Source of the DNA: VAZQ01 sp963725185
Lineage (GTDB): Bacteria; Pseudomonadota; Alphaproteobacteria; Rhizobiales; Xanthobacteraceae
Assembly (NCBI GenBank): GCA_963725185.1
Contig: CAVRXO010000008.1
Location: forward strand, 75,236-139,235
Direction of reading: 5' to 3'
DNA length: 64,000 nucleotides
The position numbers and the translations under genes are program-made. Below, in pieces: positions 29,616 to 42,498 of the stretch. Every line of letters begins with the position of its first letter. The stretch's first letter is position 1. Under the pieces are notes generated by a model. It was given only the letters and a program-made list of their open reading frames with translations. It ran no database searches and was not told the DNA's origin.

Positions 29616-31880
29616 TCACGATTGCGGCGCGATCAAACGATCAAGCGTGATCGGAAACTTGCGCACGCGCACTCCGGTCGCATGCCAGACCGCGTTGGCG
29701 ACGGCGCCCGCGGAGCCGGTGACCCCGATCTCGCCCACGCCCTTGATGCCCAGCGCATTCACGTGCGGGTCGCGTTCCTCGACCAGGATCGCCTCGACCG
29801 AGGGCACGTCGGCGTTCACCGGAATGTGGTACTCGGCCAGATTGGCGTTCATCGGACGGCCGGAGCGCGCATCCATGACGGCGTGCTCATGCAGCGCGAA
29901 CGCCACGCCCCAGGTCATTCCGCCGCAGAGCTGGCTGCGCACCATGCGCGGATTGATGATCCGTCCGGCGGCGAACGCGCCGACCACGCGGGTCACGCGC
30001 ATCTGCCCGAGATCGGGGTCGACCTTGACCTCGGCGAATACGGCGCCATGGGCATGCATGGCGTAGGTCGATTGCGCGGCCGGATCGATGCCGCTCTTTC
30101 CCCGACCCTCGATCGCCGCGAGGCCGGCGCGGCCGAGGATATCGGCGTAGCTCTCGCTGCGGCCCTCGTCGTCGCGACGGAACAGGCGGCCGCCGCGTGC
30201 GATCACGCCGGCATTTCCGGCGCCGTAGAGCGGCGAGCGATCATCGTTGGTCGCAAGATCGGCAAGCCGCGCCACCACATCGGCACCGGCGTTGTGGATC
30301 GCCATGCCGGCGGTCGCCGTATGGGCCGAGCCGCCCGCGATGCCGGCATCCGGAAGATCGGAGGTCCCGGATCGAAACTCGAGCTGGTCGAGGTCGAGCC
30401 CGAGGCCGTCCGCCGCGATCTGGGCGAGCGCGGTCGCGGCGCCCTGCCCCATCTCGTGCGCCCCGATCTCCATGACGCCGCCGCCGTCCCGGCGCAGCAG
30501 CGCCTTGGCCTGCGCCTCGAACATGAGCGCCGGAAACGTCGCCGTGCCGACGCCCCAGCCCACGAGCAATCCGTCATGATCGCGCATCGCGCGGGCCGCG
30601 AGCGCGCGCCGCTCCCAGCCGAAGCGCGCGGCGCCCTGCGCATAGCAGTCGCGCAACGCCTTGGAGGAAAACGGCTTGCCGGAGATCGGCTCGTTCTCGG
30701 CATAGTTCGCGAGCCGGAATGCCAGCGGATCCATGCCGCAGGCGTGAGCCATCTCGTCGATGGCGCTTTCGAGCGCGATCGAGCCGGTGGCCTCGCCGGG
30801 CGCGCGCATGAAGAGCGGCGTGCCGGTGTCGATCCGAACGGCTTCATGCGATGTGGAGATGGCCGGGCTCGCATAGAGCGTATGCGAGCTGTCGGACGCC
30901 GGCTCGAAAAAGTCGTCGAAGGTGCTCGACGTCGTCCTGGTGTGATGATCGAGCGCGGTCAGCTTGCCGTCATTGTCGGCACCCAGCCGCAAGGTCTGCC
31001 GCGTCGGCGCCCGGTGTCCCACCGGACCGAACATCTGGTCGCGACTGAGCACCAGCTTGACCGGCCTGCCCACCATGCGGGCCGCCATGACGCCGAGCAC
31101 CTGCGGTCCGGACATCAAGCCCTTGGAGCCGAAGCCGCCGCCGAGGAAGGGACTGCGGATGTGAATCTGGCTCGGGGATATCCCGAAAAGTCCCGCGAGC
31201 CGCCCCACCGCCATCACAAGGCCTTGGCTCGGCGTATCGATCGAGAGCGTGTCGCCGTCCCAGGCGGCCACGATCGCATGCGGCTCCATCGCATTGTGAT
31301 ACTGGGGCGCGGTCTCGTAGGTCGCCGCGATGCGCTTGGATGCAGCGGCGAGACCGGCCTCGACATCGCCGCGATCCACCCGCGCCGGGTTCCCGACTCC
31401 GACGCTTGGCGGCACGAAGCTCTCGGCCGCATCGAGGCCAACCCGCGCCGGCTCGGTCTCGTAGCGCGGCGACAGCAGCGCGGCGCCTTCCGTCGCAGCC
31501 TCGAGGGTTTTGGCGATGACGACGGCGATCGGTTGGTTGGCGTAACGGACCCGGTCGTTTTGCAGCAGGTCGAGCCGAAACATGAAGGGGTTCGATTTCT
31601 CGTCGGGATCCTGCGCGAGCGCCGGCTTGTTGGCCGGCGTCATGACCTCGACGACGCCCGCATGGGCTTTCGCGGCCGCAACATCGAGAGCGGCGACGCG
31701 GCCGCGCGCGATGCTGCTCACCGCCAGGACCGCGTAAAGCATTCCGGCCGGATGGTGGTCGGCGGCGTAGCGGGCGGCGCCCGTGACCTTGAGGACCCCG
31801 TCGCGCCGGGTCAGCGGCTGACCGATGTTGGAGCCGTGCCGGACATGGGCGGGCGCCTGCGTAAGTGAAATCTCAGGCAT
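29616..31880 (-). CDS. Molybdenum hydroxylase, molybdopterin-binding large subunit (PaoC/YagR-like)
   Basis: Catalytic subunit of a three-subunit aldehyde oxidoreductase / xanthine dehydrogenase family enzyme. The 754-residue product starts MPEISLTQAPAHVRHGSNIG, has GVLKVTGAARYAADH (first domain), FLGGGFGSKGLMSGPQVLG, FMRAPGEATGSIALESAIDE, and the C-terminal GIKGVGEIGVTGSAGAVANA with the likely catalytic Glu. The start at 31880 overlaps the FAD subunit stop by 8 bases. Substrate is unknown; PaoABC of E. coli oxidises aromatic aldehydes. Confidence 0.9.
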   Translation of the reverse strand: MPEISLTQAPAHVRHGSNIGQPLTRRDGVLKVTGAARYAADHHPAGMLYAVLAVSSIARGRVAALDVAAAKAHAGVVEVMTPANKPALAQDPDEKSNPFMFRLDLLQNDRVRYANQPIAVVIAKTLEAATEGAALLSPRYETEPARVGLDAAESFVPPSVGVGNPARVDRGDVEAGLAAASKRIAATYETAPQYHNAMEPHAIVAAWDGDTLSIDTPSQGLVMAVGRLAGLFGISPSQIHIRSPFLGGGFGSKGLMSGPQVLGVMAARMVGRPVKLVLSRDQMFGPVGHRAPTRQTLRLGADNDGKLTALDHHTRTTSSTFDDFFEPASDSSHTLYASPAISTSHEAVRIDTGTPLFMRAPGEATGSIALESAIDEMAHACGMDPLAFRLANYAENEPISGKPFSSKALRDCYAQGAARFGWERRALAARAMRDHDGLLVGWGVGTATFPALMFEAQAKALLRRDGGGVMEIGAHEMGQGAATALAQIAADGLGLDLDQLEFRSGTSDLPDAGIAGGSAHTATAGMAIHNAGADVVARLADLATNDDRSPLYGAGNAGVIARGGRLFRRDDEGRSESYADILGRAGLAAIEGRGKSGIDPAAQSTYAMHAHGAVFAEVKVDPDLGQMRVTRVVGAFAAGRIINPRMVRSQLCGGMTWGVAFALHEHAVMDARSGRPMNANLAEYHIPVNADVPSVEAILVEERDPHVNALGIKGVGEIGVTGSAGAVANAVWHATGVRVRKFPITLDRLIAPQS

Positions 31881-32931
31881 GGATGACGTCTCCGGAAATG
31901 GCGGCGAAGGGGGATGCCGGAAGCGCGGGCACGCGCGCCGGCGTGCCCGCCAGGGCGAGCGTGAGCGCCCGCGCCACGATCCGTCGTGCGAGCTCGATCT
32001 TGAAGCCGTTGTCGCCGGAGGGCTTTGCCTCCGCGAGCGCGGCTTCGGCCGCGCGCCGGAAAAGCGCCGCACCCGGGCGCGCGCCGGTGAGGATCGCTTC
32101 CGCCGCACGGGCGCGCCAGGGTTTCATGGCGACGCCGCCGAGCGCGACACGCGCCTGCGCAATCATCTCGTTCTCGACGCGCAGCGCGGCCGCCGCCGAT
32201 ACGACGGCGAATGCGTAGGAGGTGCGTTCGCGGACTTTCAGGTAACGGGCATGGGCTGCGAAACGGGCCGCCTCCGCCGGCAGGCGCAGCGCGACGATCA
32301 GCTCGCCGGGCGCGAGCTCGCTCTCGCGTTCCGGCGCGTCGCCGGGCAATCTGTGAAAATTCTCGAGCGGGATCTCGCGCCGCCCGACGCTGCCTTCGAT
32401 CTCGACGACGGCGTCGAGCGCGACCAGCGGCACGCAGAAATCGGACGGATGCGTCGCGATGCAGCTTTCGCTCCAGCCCAGGACGGCGTGCAGCCGGTTG
32501 TCGCCGCCGCGGGCGCCGCAGCCGGCGCCGGGAGCGCGCTTGTTGCACGCACTTGCGACATCGTAGAAATAGGCGCAGCGCGTGCGCTGCATGAGATTGC
32601 CGCCGACCGTGGCGGCGTTGCGCAGCTGCGCGGAGGCTCCAGATAGCAGCGCCTCCGCAACCACCGGAAACCGGCGCGCGAAGGTGCGGTCGTGCGCGAG
32701 GTCGGCGTTGCGGACCAGCGCTCCGACCCGCACGCCGCCGTCGGAGAGCTCCTCGATCTGGTCGAGGCCGGGAAGCCGGCTGATGTCCACAAGCCGGCTC
32801 GGGCGGATGACGGCGCCTTTCATCAAGTCCAGAAGGTTGGTGCCGGCGGCCAGGTAGGCGGCGCCCGGTTCGGAAGCCGCCGCAACCGCCTCCCGGACGG
32901 TCGCGGGCCTCACGTAATCAAACGTTTTCAT
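31873..32931 (-). CDS. Molybdenum hydroxylase, FAD-binding subunit with likely [4Fe-4S] cluster (PaoB/YagS-like)
   Basis: Electron-transfer subunit, 352 residues, starting MKTFDYVRPATVREAVAAAS. FAD motifs are YLAAGTNLLDLMKG and ATVGGNLMQRTRC. The segment C-x-Y-F-x-D...C-N-K-R-x-P-x-x-G-C and later C-IATHPSD is the cysteine set that in E. coli PaoB binds an extra [4Fe-4S] cluster. This places the enzyme in the PaoABC/YagTSR group rather than classical xanthine dehydrogenase. Start and stop overlap both neighbours. Confidence 0.88.
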   Translation of the reverse strand: MKTFDYVRPATVREAVAAASEPGAAYLAAGTNLLDLMKGAVIRPSRLVDISRLPGLDQIEELSDGGVRVGALVRNADLAHDRTFARRFPVVAEALLSGASAQLRNAATVGGNLMQRTRCAYFYDVASACNKRAPGAGCGARGGDNRLHAVLGWSESCIATHPSDFCVPLVALDAVVEIEGSVGRREIPLENFHRLPGDAPERESELAPGELIVALRLPAEAARFAAHARYLKVRERTSYAFAVVSAAAALRVENEMIAQARVALGGVAMKPWRARAAEAILTGARPGAALFRRAAEAALAEAKPSGDNGFKIELARRIVARALTLALAGTPARVPALPASPFAAISGDVIHA

Positions 32932-33425
32932 GCGACCTCCCTTCGGCTTGCTGCGGCAAGCGCCTTTTGCGCCTCCAGCACCGCCTCGGTGATTCCCTGA
33001 TAGGCGGCACACCGGCACAGATTTCCGCTCATGCCTTCGCGCACGCGCTCCGGATCGTCGCCGGCCTGCGCCTCCGCTATCAGGCCGATCGCGCTCATGA
33101 TCTGGCCGGGCGTACAGAACCCGCATTGCAAGCCGTCGTGGGCCAGAAACGCCTCTTGCACCGGATGAAGCCGATCGCCGCGCGCCACGCCTTCGATCGT
33201 GAGCACGTCGGCGCCGTCGTGACTGAGTGCCAACGCAAGGCACGAATTGATCCGCCGTCCCTCGACCAGGACCGTGCAGGCACCGCACTGCCCGCGGTCG
33301 CAGCCCTTCTTCGTTCCGATCAAATGCAGGCGTTCGCGTAGCAGATCGAGCAGCGTCACCCGTGGATCGTCGAGCGCGATCGTTCTCTGCACGCCGTTTA
33401 CGGTCAGAGTCATTGAGATGCTCAT
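32928..33425 (-). CDS. Molybdenum hydroxylase, [2Fe-2S] subunit (PaoA/YagT-like)
   Basis: Small iron-sulfur subunit, 165 residues, first gene of the operon. The plant-type cluster motif is GCDRGQCGACTVLV with the fourth Cys in INSCLALA. The second cluster is CGFCTPGQI...CRCAAYQGI. It starts MSISMTLTVNGVQRTIAL without the Tat signal that E. coli PaoA carries, so the complex is probably cytoplasmic here. The stop overlaps the FAD subunit ATG. It is divergent from a TetR gene across 290 bases. Confidence 0.92.
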   Translation of the reverse strand: MSISMTLTVNGVQRTIALDDPRVTLLDLLRERLHLIGTKKGCDRGQCGACTVLVEGRRINSCLALALSHDGADVLTIEGVARGDRLHPVQEAFLAHDGLQCGFCTPGQIMSAIGLIAEAQAGDDPERVREGMSGNLCRCAAYQGITEAVLEAQKALAAASRREVA

Positions 33426-33497
33426 GCAGTGCTCCAGTCAGCGGTGGACAAGCGAGCGCCCCGACCAGTGGGCTCGTTGCAGCTCGAGCGGCTTCGC

Positions 33498-33546
33498 CAA
33501 ACGATCAAAATGCCGATCAGGCGAAACGATCAGAATGCCGACCAGG
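33498..33546. repeat. Tandem 25-base direct repeat in the PaoA/TetR intergenic region
   Basis: Two adjacent copies of (C)AAACGATCAaAATGCCGAtCAGG and (G)AAACGATCAgAATGCCGAcCAGG differ at only a few bases. The position, 70 bases upstream of the [2Fe-2S] subunit start, suggests a regulatory role or a local slippage duplication. Confidence 0.6.
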
Positions 33547-33646
33547 TTCCCGCCACCTGGCGACCGAGTATCCTGTGGCAAATGCCCGGGTTGCGGGTCG
33601 TTTGCTTGCCGCGGGTGATATATGTCACCTTGCGCGATCCGATATA

Positions 33647-33661
33647 CGGAGGGTACCTCCG
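33647..33661. promoter_or_regulatory. Candidate TetR operator CGGAGG-GTA-CCTCCG
   Basis: A 15-base palindrome with perfect 6-base arms lies between the divergent TetR and molybdenum hydroxylase genes, 55 bases upstream of the tetR ATG. Size and symmetry fit a TetR-family site. A short direct repeat GGAAATTCGAC follows at about 33,682-33,710. Function is inferred from position only. Confidence 0.5.
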
Positions 33662-33715
33662 CTTTTCAAGTACCTAGGACTCGGAAATTCGACAACTGGA
33701 AATTCGACGATCGGC

Positions 33716-34336
33716 ATGAAACCGTCCGGGAAGAGCACGCGCAAGCCGCGCGCCGATGCGCTTCGCAATCGCGAGCGGGTGCTCGAGGCCGCAAAGGCGG
33801 TTTTCAGCGCCGGCGGCGCGGAGGCGAGCCTCGAGGCCGTCGCGCGCTCGGCCGGCGTGGGCATCGGCACGCTCTACCGGCATTTCCCCACCCGCGAAGC
33901 CTTGTTCGAAGCGGTGTACCGCCGTGAGGTCCAGCATCTGGCCGACTTGGCCGAGCAATTGAAGCAGGAGGCGCAGCCCGTCGATGCGCTGCGTCACTGG
34001 ATGCGCTCGAACGTGAAGTTCGTCGCCACAAAAAAGGGCATGTCGGCGGCGCTCGCGCTGGCGGCCTACAAGAATTCGGAGCTGTTCTCGTATTCGTTCG
34101 ATCGGCTGACCCAGGCCGTCGGCGGGCTGCTGGCGCGGGCGATCGCGGCCGGCCAGATCCGCGCCGACATTACGCCGGAAGACCTCCTGCGTGCCCTTGT
34201 CGGCATGTGCTACATGAACGATCAGCCCGGCTGGCAGACCAGCGTGCTGCGATTGGTCGACGTTTTCATCGACGGGCTGCGTGCTCAAACCCACCGGCCC
34301 CGCTCCGAAGCAAAGCAGAGGAAATCGTCGGGATGA
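33716..34336 (+). CDS. TetR/AcrR family transcriptional regulator
   Basis: Repressor-type regulator of 206 residues. The N-terminal helix-turn-helix reads NRERVLEAAKAVFSAGG, LEAVARSAGVGIGTLYRHF and PTREALFEAVYRREV. The C-terminal ligand domain resembles the group in which the last helix follows DLLRALVGMCY. The ATG at 33716 is chosen because homology begins just after it. It is divergent from the PaoABC-type operon and probably controls that operon and itself. Confidence 0.9.
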   Translation: MKPSGKSTRKPRADALRNRERVLEAAKAVFSAGGAEASLEAVARSAGVGIGTLYRHFPTREALFEAVYRREVQHLADLAEQLKQEAQPVDALRHWMRSNVKFVATKKGMSAALALAAYKNSELFSYSFDRLTQAVGGLLARAIAAGQIRADITPEDLLRALVGMCYMNDQPGWQTSVLRLVDVFIDGLRAQTHRPRSEAKQRKSSG

Positions 34337-34454
34337 CAACGGCACGATCCGGATGACTGCGGTCAAGGGCGCCTCATTGCGATGAAATTCGCATTCGAAG
34401 CCGCGTGCCTTGCGGCAAGCCCTTGACGCGGACGCTCCGGGTGCCCATCCCTGG

Positions 34455-34914
34455 CGGGTCAGTCGGCTGGACGGCCGCTCCGGCAAGCACCGAAAGGTGG
34501 CCGGGGAGGAAAGTCCGGGCTCCATGGACATACGGTGCCGGATAACGACCGGCGGGCGCGAGCCCAGGGAAAGTGCCACAGAGAAGAGACCGCCGTTCCT
34601 CCACCGGTCCCCTCTCCCGCTTGCGGGTGAGGGTCAGGCAGGGGGAGCGGCAAGGGTGAAACGGTGCGGTAAGAGCGCACCGCGTCTGCGGCAACGCAGA
34701 CGGCACGGCAAACCCCACCGGGAGCAAGACCGAATAGGGACGGCGCGGAGCCGCTTCCGCGCAAGCGGGACGTCTCCGGGATCGATGTCCGGATCCGGCC
34801 GTCCGGGTAGGTTGCTCGAGGCGCCAGGCAACTGGCGTCCCAGAGGAATGGCCGTCACGCGTGCGGTTCGCCGGACGCCCTACAGAACCCGGCTTACAGG
34901 CCGGCTGATGCCTT
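34455..34914 (+). ncRNA. rnpB: RNase P RNA, bacterial type A
   Basis: Catalytic RNA that processes tRNA 5' ends. Conserved blocks are GAGGAAAGTCCGGGCTCC (34,506 on), GGTGCCGGATAACG, CCAGGGAAAGTGCCACAGA, GGTGAAACGGTGCGGTAAGAG, CGGCAAACCCCACCGGGAGC, AATAGGG, GGGTAGGTTGCTCGAG and the 3' CAGAACCCGGCTTACAGG. Helix P1 pairs AGTCGGCT (34,461) with GGCCGGCT (34,899-34,906), which sets the ends. The P12 arm (about 34,594-34,652) contains CCCTCTCCCGCTTGCGGGTGAGGG, almost the same hairpin as the genome's REP-like repeats. Confidence 0.95.
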
Positions 34915-34918
34915 GAAA

Positions 34919-34958
34919 GGGGGCTCGGTGGAAACGCCGCCGGGCCCCCGCCAATTTT
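34919..34958 (+). terminator. Rho-independent terminator of rnpB
   Basis: A 13-base-pair stem (GGGGGCTCGGTGG with CCGCCGGGCCCCC, two G-T pairs) around a 5-base loop is followed by CCAATTTT. It starts 5-12 bases after the RNase P RNA 3' end. Confidence 0.85.
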
Positions 34959-35024
34959 GCCGGCAAAGCTTGCGATTTCAGACCTCGCCGCGATGCGTAA
35001 TACTGGCCGGGGAACGAGCCGCAC

Positions 35025-38813
<3,789 letters not shown>

Positions 38814-38905
38814 AGCACCTGATGCCCGTCCGGTGTCATCGTCCGCGAAGGCGGACGACCCAGTATCCACCGACGCTTCAGTACAAGACTGGAGCGCCCG
38901 TGAAT

Positions 38906-38939
38906 ACTGTCATGCCCCGCATTCGCGGGGCATGACAGT
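38906..38939. repeat. Perfect 15-base-arm hairpin after the oxoprolinase gene
   Basis: ACTGTCATGCCCCGC (38,906-38,920), loop ATTC, and the exact complement GCGGGGCATGACAGT. The preceding bases hold GTCATCGTCCGCGAAGGCGGACGAC, a second palindrome. Both are typical intergenic repeats of this group and may also stop transcription, although no T-run follows. Confidence 0.75.
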
Positions 38940-38967
38940 TGAGAGATTGTGGCTTTGGCGCGAAGGG

Positions 38968-39258
38968 TCAGCGCGATACGGTCGCGACGGGGCTCAGCGC
39001 CTTGGCGCAGCGTTCGGCCTGGGCGAGCGCCGAAGCGTAGTATTCGACGTCGCTGATGTAGAGCGGGTTCTGGTCGGCCTGCGCCTGCGCCTTGGCCGAA
39101 AAGGTCTCCAGCTGCCTGATGGTGGCGTCGTACTGCGCGAGCGTACCGGTGCATTGGGTGAAGGCGGCCTGCGCGGGCGAAACAAGGCCGCTGCCGCAGA
39201 TCGCGAGCGTCAGCGCTAGGACGAAGCCGATGCGATGCGTGGTGCGAATCTTGGCCAT
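38968..39258 (-). CDS. Small exported protein of unknown function
   Basis: A 96-residue protein with a clear signal peptide, MAKIRTTHRIGFVLALTLAI with the cleavage region VSPAQAAF. The mature part of about 64 residues has two Cys (QCTGTL and ERCAKAL) that could form one disulfide and is mostly helical. I do not recognise a named family. It ends close to the hairpin region and is transcribed away from the efflux operon. Signal peptide and codon use support a real gene. Confidence 0.75.
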   Translation of the reverse strand: MAKIRTTHRIGFVLALTLAICGSGLVSPAQAAFTQCTGTLAQYDATIRQLETFSAKAQAQADQNPLYISDVEYYASALAQAERCAKALSPVATVSR

Positions 39259-39391
39259 CTGCGTATCCCCTTAGAGCCGAGCCCAACCCCTGCGAGGCGT
39301 TTGATCATTAGACGCTCAAGGCAGGAATTAGGTTCACGTATGGTTAACCTTTTGTCGGACGTTTTCCCAAGAGCGTGAAATCCTTGCATTA

Positions 39392-40977
39392 TCAGTGCCC
39401 TGCCGGAGCCGCTCCGGCGGCCGCGGCCGGCCGCCGCAGGAACACCGCCAGCGCCCCGAACAGGGCGAACAGGACCGCGAGCATCAGGAAGACATCGGCG
39501 AAGCCCATCACGGTGCCCTGCTGGCGGGCGATCCCCATCAGCTGCCGCAGCGCCATGGTCTGGGCGTCGCCGCCGAAATCCTGGAAGCGCGCGGTCAGCT
39601 GGGCGAGCATCTCCTGCGCCGGCTGGCGGCTCCAGGTGATCGACTCGTGCAGGCGCGCGAGATGCAGGTCGATGCGATCGTTGAGGATCGTGTTGAGAGC
39701 CGCGAGCCCGACCGCGCCGCCGAGATTGCGCGCCAGGTTGAACAGGCCGGAGGCGTTCTTGAGCCGCTCGGACGGAAGGGTGCCAAGCGCCAGATTGGTG
39801 ATCGGCACGATCGCCATCATCATGCCGGCGCCGCGGAAGATCTGCGGCCACAGCAGCTGGGCAGAAATCCCAATCCTTGCGTCACATAGGTCATCTGCCA
39901 GGAGCCGGCCGCGAAGATCATAAAGCCGGCCATCAAGACGAGCCGCGGATCGATCTTGGTCACGAGCTTGCCGACGATCGGGGCGCACAGGAACATGGTG
40001 GCGCCCGAGACGAACAAGGTCTCGCCGACCATCAGGGCGTTGTAGCCTCGGATCTCGTCCAGATAGACCGGAAACAGGTAGGTCAGCCCGTAGAGGCCGA
40101 TGCCGAGCACGAACGAGAACAGGCTGCCCACCGCGAAGTTGCGGTTGGCATAGGCGGAGAGATCGACGATCGGCGAGCGCGCCGTGAGGACGCGGGCGAA
40201 GAAGGCCACCGCCGACACGGCCGACACCACGGCCAAGAGGGCGATGGTCTGATCGTCGAACCAGTCGTAGCGCGGCCCCTCCTCCAGCACATATTCGAGC
40301 GCGCCCAGGAAGGCGGCCATGAATCCCAGTCCCCACCAGTCGAAGTGCTTGAACAGGGAGAAATCCGGCTGGTCGAAGTCGATGAGCGCCAGCGTGACCG
40401 CCGTGACCACGATGCCGGGACCGATATTGATGAAGAACAGCCAGTGCCACGACAGTGCGTCGGTCAGGTAGCCGCCGATGGTGGGCCCGACCGTGGGCGC
40501 GAGCGTCGCGACCAGCCCGATCATGGGAACGATCATGGCCTGCTTGGAGCGCGGAAAGATCGTGTAGGTGGAGGCGAACACGGTCGGGACCATGCCGCCG
40601 CCGATGAAGCCCTGGAGCGCGCGCCAGAAGATCATCTCGTTCATCGAGGAGGTCAGTCCGCACATCAGGCTCGCGACCGTGAACCCGGCGGCCGAGAGCG
40701 CGAACATCATGCGGGTGCCGAGCGCGCGCGAGAGAAAGCCCGACAGCGGAATCGCGACCACCTCGGCGATCAGGTAGGAGGTCTGCACCCAGGAGATCTC
40801 GTCCTGCGAGGCCGCCAGCCCGGCCTGGATCTCGGACAGCGACGCCGACACGATCTGGATGTCCAGGAACGCCATGAACATCCCGAAGCACATCGCCAGG
40901 AACGCGATCAGGCGGCGGGGATTGATCCGCTCGGCGGCGTCCGCCGGTAGTCCGCTTGCTTGGGCAGTGGTCGACAT
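39392..40977 (-). CDS. DHA2 family MFS drug efflux permease (EmrB-like), one frameshift
   Basis: Fourteen-helix proton-driven efflux pump of about 528 codons. The N-terminal part is intact: LIAFLAMCFGMFMAFLDIQI, the DHA motif around SWVQTSYLIAEVVAIPLSGF, GTRMMFALSAAGF, and motif C-like LAPTVGPTIGGYLTD. After TYVTQGLGF the frame shifts near 39,860 and continues as LLWPQIFRGAGMMMAIVPIT to the end (LRRPAAAAGAAPAGH). The C-terminal motif SGLFNLARNLGGAVG is typical of EmrB/FarB. It follows emrA-like by 51 bases in the same operon. Confidence 0.9.
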
Positions 40978-41028
40978 GGTCTCAACTCCGCGGCCGATGC
41001 GCGATTGATGGTCGGTGAACGATCCAGA

Positions 41029-42300
41029 TCAGTTGCCTTGCGCCAGGGCGGTTTGCGTCGTCGCCGCGGCCGCGGTCGGCTTGGTGTTCACGCTGGCCAC
41101 GACCGACATGCCGGGCCGCAGCACTTGGCGGGTGGCGACGTCGAGCGGCACGCTGATGCGCACCGGCAGGCGCTGCACGATCTTGGTGAAGTTGCCGGTC
41201 GCGTTGTCGGGCGGCAGCAGCGAGAACACCGCTCCGGAGGCGGGCGCCAGCGAAGCGACGGTGCCTTCGATGGTCTGGTCGGGCAGCGCATCGACCGTGA
41301 TCGCGACCTTCTGGCCGGCTCGCAGATAGGCGAGCTGGGTCTCCTTGAAGTTGGCATCCACATAGACCTCGTCGAGCGGCACGAGGCTCGCCAGCCGTTG
41401 GCCGGTCTGCACGTAATCGCCGGTCTGGACGGCCCGGTTGCCGATCACGCCGTCCACCGGCGCGCGGATCACGGTGAAGGAGAGGTCGCGCTCAGCCTTG
41501 GCCAAGGCGGTGCGCAGCTCCTCGAGCGCCTTGGCGGCTTCCTGCTGTTGCGCCTTGAGGACATCCACATTGGCCGCGGCCGCATCCACAGCCGCTTGCG
41601 CGCTTTGCACGCCGGCCGCCGCCTGGTCGCGGTTCGACTGGGCCTGCTCGAGAGTCTGGCGGCTGGCAAAATCGCGCTGCGCCAGCGACTGTTGCCGGTC
41701 GAGCTCGAGCTTGGTTCGGGTCGCCGCCGCCTGCGCGGAAACGAGCTGCGCCTTGGCCTGATCGACCGATGCCCCCTGGGCGATGATCTGCTGACCGATC
41801 CGATCGACGGTCGCTTGCTGGGTCGCGACCTTGTCGCGCGCCGCATCCGCCGCCAGGCGGAAGTCGCCGTCGTCGATGGTGGCGATCACGTCGCCGGCGC
41901 GCACGCGGGAATTGTCCTCGACCATGATGTTGGAGACATAGCCGGCGACCTTGGCGGCGAGCGTGGTGTTGTGGGCGCCCACATAGGCGTCGTCGGTCGC
42001 CTCGATGAAGCGGCCGACCGTCCACCAGTGGTAACCGAAAGTTCCGCCAGCCCCGACCGCGAGCAGCAACGCCGCGCCGAGCAGCGCGAGCCTGCGTGCC
42101 CGAGGCGAGCGTGACGGGGTCTGAGTGGGGGTCTCGAGCTTGGCCGGCAGCCGAACGGGCGCCGGGGGCTGCAATTCCTGTTGATCCTCAGCACTGCGGC
42201 TCTCAGCCGCCCTGGAGGTCTCGGCGCTCGGGCCCCGCTCAGCCATTCCCTCGATGACCCCAGCCCTGGCAAAGCCACCCGTTTCCCGTTCTGCGTACAT
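41029..42300 (-). CDS. HlyD/EmrA family membrane fusion protein
   Basis: Periplasmic adaptor for the EmrB-like pump, 423 residues. The cytoplasmic N-terminus of about 68 residues starts MYAERETGGFARAGVIEG and is followed by one membrane helix (LALLGAALLLAVGAGG). Next come the lipoyl half-motif FIEATDDAYVGAHNTTLAAK, a long coiled coil (about 130-250, many Ala/Gln/Arg heptads), and the second barrel part SFTVIRAPVDGVIGNRAVQT. The long cytoplasmic leader is shared with a small membrane protein 900 bases upstream. Two TetR-type operators lie just before its start. Confidence 0.93.
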   Translation of the reverse strand: MYAERETGGFARAGVIEGMAERGPSAETSRAAESRSAEDQQELQPPAPVRLPAKLETPTQTPSRSPRARRLALLGAALLLAVGAGGTFGYHWWTVGRFIEATDDAYVGAHNTTLAAKVAGYVSNIMVEDNSRVRAGDVIATIDDGDFRLAADAARDKVATQQATVDRIGQQIIAQGASVDQAKAQLVSAQAAATRTKLELDRQQSLAQRDFASRQTLEQAQSNRDQAAAGVQSAQAAVDAAAANVDVLKAQQQEAAKALEELRTALAKAERDLSFTVIRAPVDGVIGNRAVQTGDYVQTGQRLASLVPLDEVYVDANFKETQLAYLRAGQKVAITVDALPDQTIEGTVASLAPASGAVFSLLPPDNATGNFTKIVQRLPVRISVPLDVATRQVLRPGMSVVASVNTKPTAAAATTQTALAQGN

Positions 42301-42347
42301 GATGAGCTCTCCCTTGTCCGCCGGCAGGCTCGGGGCGCAACAGCCAT

Positions 42348-42366
42348 TGACCGAACCGTTCGGTCA
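42348..42366. promoter_or_regulatory. TetR-type operator, copy 1a
   Basis: TGACCGAAC-C-GTTCGGTCA is a perfect 9-base inverted repeat with one central base, between emrA-like and tetR. Four copies exist in the region, two per tetR gene. Confidence 0.85.
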
Positions 42367-42401
42367 CCACATTTAAAGGACCGAAGGCGGTCCGTCAACA
42401 T

Positions 42402-42420
42402 TGACCGAACCGTTCAGTCA
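42402..42420. promoter_or_regulatory. TetR-type operator, copy 1b
   Basis: TGACCGAAC-C-GTTCAGTCA, the same site with one mismatched arm base, starting 54 bases after copy 1a. It sits 79 bases upstream of the tetR ATG at 42499. Confidence 0.85.
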
Positions 42421-42498
42421 ATACCGGATGTCATGGCTGCCCTATCTGATATGCAGGGCCTGGGCGGCGAGGCGGAGGGTTGAAGGAGGCTTGAAAAA

